From Paraburkholderia sp. CNPSo 3272 (GTDB lineage Bacteria; Pseudomonadota; Gammaproteobacteria; Burkholderiales; Burkholderiaceae), in assembly GCF_024206495.1 (NCBI RefSeq), contig NZ_JAMBPQ010000009.1:124001-188000 (forward strand): a stretch of 64,000 nt of DNA, read 5' to 3'. Positions 62,043-64,000 of the stretch are shown here, piece after piece. Positions within the stretch are counted from its first letter, which is position 1. Every line of letters begins with the position of its first letter. Below the pieces are notes generated by a model. It searched no databases and was not told the origin of the DNA. It saw nothing but the letters and a program-made list of their open reading frames with translations. The position numbers were made by a program, and so were the translations under genes.

Positions 62043-63008
62043 TCACGCAAGCGCCATGTCCTGCGGCGCGTGCTGCGGGAGCGTGGCGGGTCGTGGCGCG
62101 CCGTGCAGTTCGTCGCTCAGGCGCGCGAAGGCGAAATCGATGAAACTTCGCACCCGCATGGGCATGGGCGCGCGCCGGGGATAGCAGAGCAGCACCTTGC
62201 GGCGCTCGCTCGCATAGTCGGGCAGCACGCTCACCAGACGCCCCGCCGCAAGATCGCCGCGCACGAGATACTGCGGAAGCTGCGCAATGCCCACCCCCGC
62301 GCGCGCCGCATGCACGATGGCACTCACCTCGTTGAAGGTGGCGACCGCCTGGATCGGGCAACTAAGCGGCACGCCGCTCGCGGCGAACTCCCAGGCCTGG
62401 GCAAGCGAACCGCGCGCACCGCGCGAGCCCCTTAGCCCGATGCAGCGATGCCGCGCCAGTTCATCGGGCGTGCGCGGCGCGCCGCGCCGGCGCAGATACG
62501 CGGGCGCGGCGCATTGCACCAGCTTGAGCGTGCCGAGCGCGCGCACGATCCAGCTACAGTCCGGCTCCACGCCCACGCGCACGGCCACGTCGATCTGTTC
62601 GTCGAGCGTCTCGTTGTGGCGTTCGTCGATCGACACATCGAATTCGATCTCGGGATGCAACTCGCTGAAGGCCGCGATGAGCGGCGAGAGCATGGTGCCC
62701 GCAATCACCGCCGGCGCGCCGATTCGAATCACCCCGCGCAGGGCCGCGTTCGAGCGGCATACGTCGCTCATGCCCGATTCGATCAATTGAATCCCTTCGA
62801 GCAGCGGCGCAAAAAGAAGCGCGCCCTCTTCCGTGAAACTCACCTTGCGGGTGGACCGGTTCAACAGCCGTACCTTGAGCGCGCCTTCGAGGTCGGACAC
62901 GGCACGACTCACGGCGGGCGTCGACAAGCCCGACGCACGCGCGGCTTGCGTGAAGCTTCCCAGTTGCCCGACAGCGATAAATGCCTTGAGTGACTTGAAC
63001 ATGTCCAT
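62043..63008 (-). CDS. LysR-family transcriptional regulator (AaeR-like context)
   Basis: The protein has 321 residues from ATG 63008 behind GGAGAG; the open frame extends to 63152 but lacks a better site. The DNA-binding domain is FKSLKAFIAVGQLGSFTQAA then LSTPAVSRAVSDLEGALKV, the CrgA/DsdC-like LTTR group. It is divergent from a FUSC-type efflux gene, as aaeR is from aaeXAB, so control of aromatic-acid efflux is plausible. Confidence 0.9.
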   Translation of the reverse strand: MDMFKSLKAFIAVGQLGSFTQAARASGLSTPAVSRAVSDLEGALKVRLLNRSTRKVSFTEEGALLFAPLLEGIQLIESGMSDVCRSNAALRGVIRIGAPAVIAGTMLSPLIAAFSELHPEIEFDVSIDERHNETLDEQIDVAVRVGVEPDCSWIVRALGTLKLVQCAAPAYLRRRGAPRTPDELARHRCIGLRGSRGARGSLAQAWEFAASGVPLSCPIQAVATFNEVSAIVHAARAGVGIAQLPQYLVRGDLAAGRLVSVLPDYASERRKVLLCYPRRAPMPMRVRSFIDFAFARLSDELHGAPRPATLPQHAPQDMALA

Positions 63009-63336
63009 AGCGAGACTCTCCACTTGTGAATGGCGCCGTAGCGCATGCCGGGACTCGTAACCTGGCGACGAGGTGGATGATGGACAGCCCGGCGAGTCGA
63101 GGTGCGTGATTTCTGCCGGCGTTTTCAGATTCGAACGACGCCGTGCGCCCAACCTAAACCAAGGTATGGAACGTCAATCGATGGTCTGAAACGGACATAT
63201 CAGAGGCTGATGGTGCCGGCGCGAGCGCGTTGCTATCGTTGGACTGGCTACCGAAGCCGCGCCCGGCGCTTAAGCGCAAACATTTTTGCCCTGTGCAATT
63301 CTTCCGGACGCGCAACCGACATTGAAAAGGACACCC
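63009..63336. promoter_or_regulatory. Divergent control region between lysR and the FUSC gene
   Basis: No gene is supported in these 328 bases. They contain CCAAGGTATG (63159-63168), an exact half of the palindrome at 60303, and the perfect palindrome GCGCTTAAGCGC (63266-63277), which lies 60 bases before the FUSC start. Confidence 0.5.
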
Positions 63337-64000
63337 ATGAACGTGACGCCCGCAGGCGCCACACCGCCGCGCCTGCGCGACGAATGGCTCGCGTACTGGA
63401 AAGACGACGCGCCGCGCTTTCTGCACATCGTCAAGGTGGGCCTCGCGGTCGCGCTTTCGATGGGCCTGTGCATGCGCCTCGAGTTGCGCTCGCCGGCCAC
63501 GGCCATGCTTTCCTGTGTAATCGTGATGATGCACCAGCAAAGCGGCATCGTGATCGCGCGCGGTTTCTATCGCGGGCTCGGCATGGTGGGCGGGAGCCTC
63601 GCGGGCCTCGTTCTGATCGCGTTATTCGCCCAGCAGCCGTTGCCCTTCTTTCTCGCGCTTGCGGCGTGGATCGGACTGTGCGCGTTTGGCTCGGCGTACT
63701 TTCGCAATTTCCAGTCCTACGGCCTCGTGCTCACCGGCTTCGCCACGGCGATCACGGCGATGCCCGCGATATCGAATCCGTACGGCGTATTCGACAACGT
63801 GGTCTATACGATCAGCGAGGTCGTGATCGGCGTGGTGTGCGCGAGCGTGGTGAGTTCGATCGTGCTGCCGCGTAACGTCGCGCCGGCGCTCGCTGCGGCA
63901 AGCCGCGTGAGCTTCACGCATCTGCTGGGCGCCCTGCGCACGACGCTCGAACACGCGACGTCGATGCCGCGGACGCCCTCGTCAGCCGCTCCGCAGGCGC
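63337..64000 (+). CDS. FUSC/AaeB-family efflux protein, 3' end outside window
   Basis: Translation from ATG 63337 (AAAAGGACA upstream) is open to the window edge, giving 221 codons. It starts MNVTPAGATPPRLRDEWLAY and has several membrane segments (VGLAVALSMGLCMRL, SLAGLVLIALFAQ, FFLALAAWIGLCAFGSAYF, EVVIGVVCASVVSSIVLP), matching the N-terminal half of fusaric-acid-resistance/p-hydroxybenzoate efflux proteins. It is divergent from a LysR regulator. Confidence 0.88.
   Translation, partial: MNVTPAGATPPRLRDEWLAYWKDDAPRFLHIVKVGLAVALSMGLCMRLELRSPATAMLSCVIVMMHQQSGIVIARGFYRGLGMVGGSLAGLVLIALFAQQPLPFFLALAAWIGLCAFGSAYFRNFQSYGLVLTGFATAITAMPAISNPYGVFDNVVYTISEVVIGVVCASVVSSIVLPRNVAPALAAASRVSFTHLLGALRTTLEHATSMPRTPSSAAPQA

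Noticed and set aside
63102..63875. 257-residue frame overlapping the FUSC gene
   Set aside because: It is in another frame from the clear membrane protein starting at 63337 and is arginine-rich without motifs.
1..64000. tRNA, rRNA or riboswitch genes
   Set aside because: Scanning by eye found no tRNA T-arm and anticodon arrangement, rRNA segment or known riboswitch core. A covariance-model search would be decisive.

Overview
The window reads as chromosomal DNA from a high-GC betaproteobacterium of the Burkholderia group (Paraburkholderia, Caballeronia or Burkholderia). The evidence is the strong GC bias at third codon positions, Burkholderia-type trimeric porins, DUF3331, DUF2946 and XapX proteins, many LysR and AraC regulators, a chromosomal class C beta-lactamase and a cyanide-insensitive bd oxidase. 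No rRNA, tRNA, CRISPR array or complete insertion sequence was seen. A few stretches (about 22.8-26.8, 32.5-37.7 and 43.2-45.2 kb) look less GC-rich and hold broken genes and mobile-element remnants.

Layout. 0-4.4 kb: a hydroxyproline-type catabolic set (three-subunit FAD/2Fe-2S/FAD dehydrogenase, PAS-AraC regulator, DHDPS-like deaminase). 4.5-7.8 kb: OmpR/QseC-like two-component pair, then convergent ampC. 7.8-15.9 kb: a divergent guanidino/polyamine cluster: NCS1 permease, LysR, PuuB-like FAD oxidase and cupin on the minus strand; LuxR regulator, agmatinase-family ureohydrolase and aldehyde dehydrogenase on the plus strand. 16-17.9 kb: copper-linked set (DUF2946, outer-membrane protein, CopC). 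18.4-22.8 kb: porin, amino-acid binding protein and M20 amidohydrolase under a divergent LysR with a clear palindromic operator. 22.8-27.3 kb: an eroded accessory zone with an RNase Sa-like lipoprotein lacking two catalytic residues, a 13-bp tandem repeat, an Uma2 nuclease, several orphan small genes, an OYE remnant, and a uxaA/L-rhamnose mutarotase remnant containing a small internal inversion. 27.3-32.5 kb: asparagine/aspartate catabolism (ansB, MFS transporter, LysR, aspA). 33-35.7 kb: TetR, SDR and MDR oxidoreductases with matching operators, followed by a decayed tyrosine recombinase. 37.7-43.2 kb: a large autotransporter with a nearly identical internal duplication, and a GH10 xylanase lipoprotein behind a GntR/LacI-type palindrome. 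44-45.2 kb: AraC protein, IS110 remnant and broken AraC gene. 45.2-53.2 kb: minus-strand cluster of YcaC-like hydrolase, XapX, amidohydrolase, DoxX, VOC protein, frameshifted DUF1275 and alginate-export porin, with a second XapX facing away. 53.6-58.4 kb: an operon joining an FdhF/YdeP molybdoenzyme to cioAB. 58.4-64 kb: DUF3331, AraC, a response-regulator/kinase/FixJ operon whose kinase has lost its catalytic core, LysR, and a FUSC efflux gene running off the right edge.

The genes mostly form small catabolic modules, each beside its own regulator, which suits a soil or rhizosphere generalist using plant- and protein-derived nitrogen compounds. All identifications come from reading the sequence and recalled family motifs; no database search was run.
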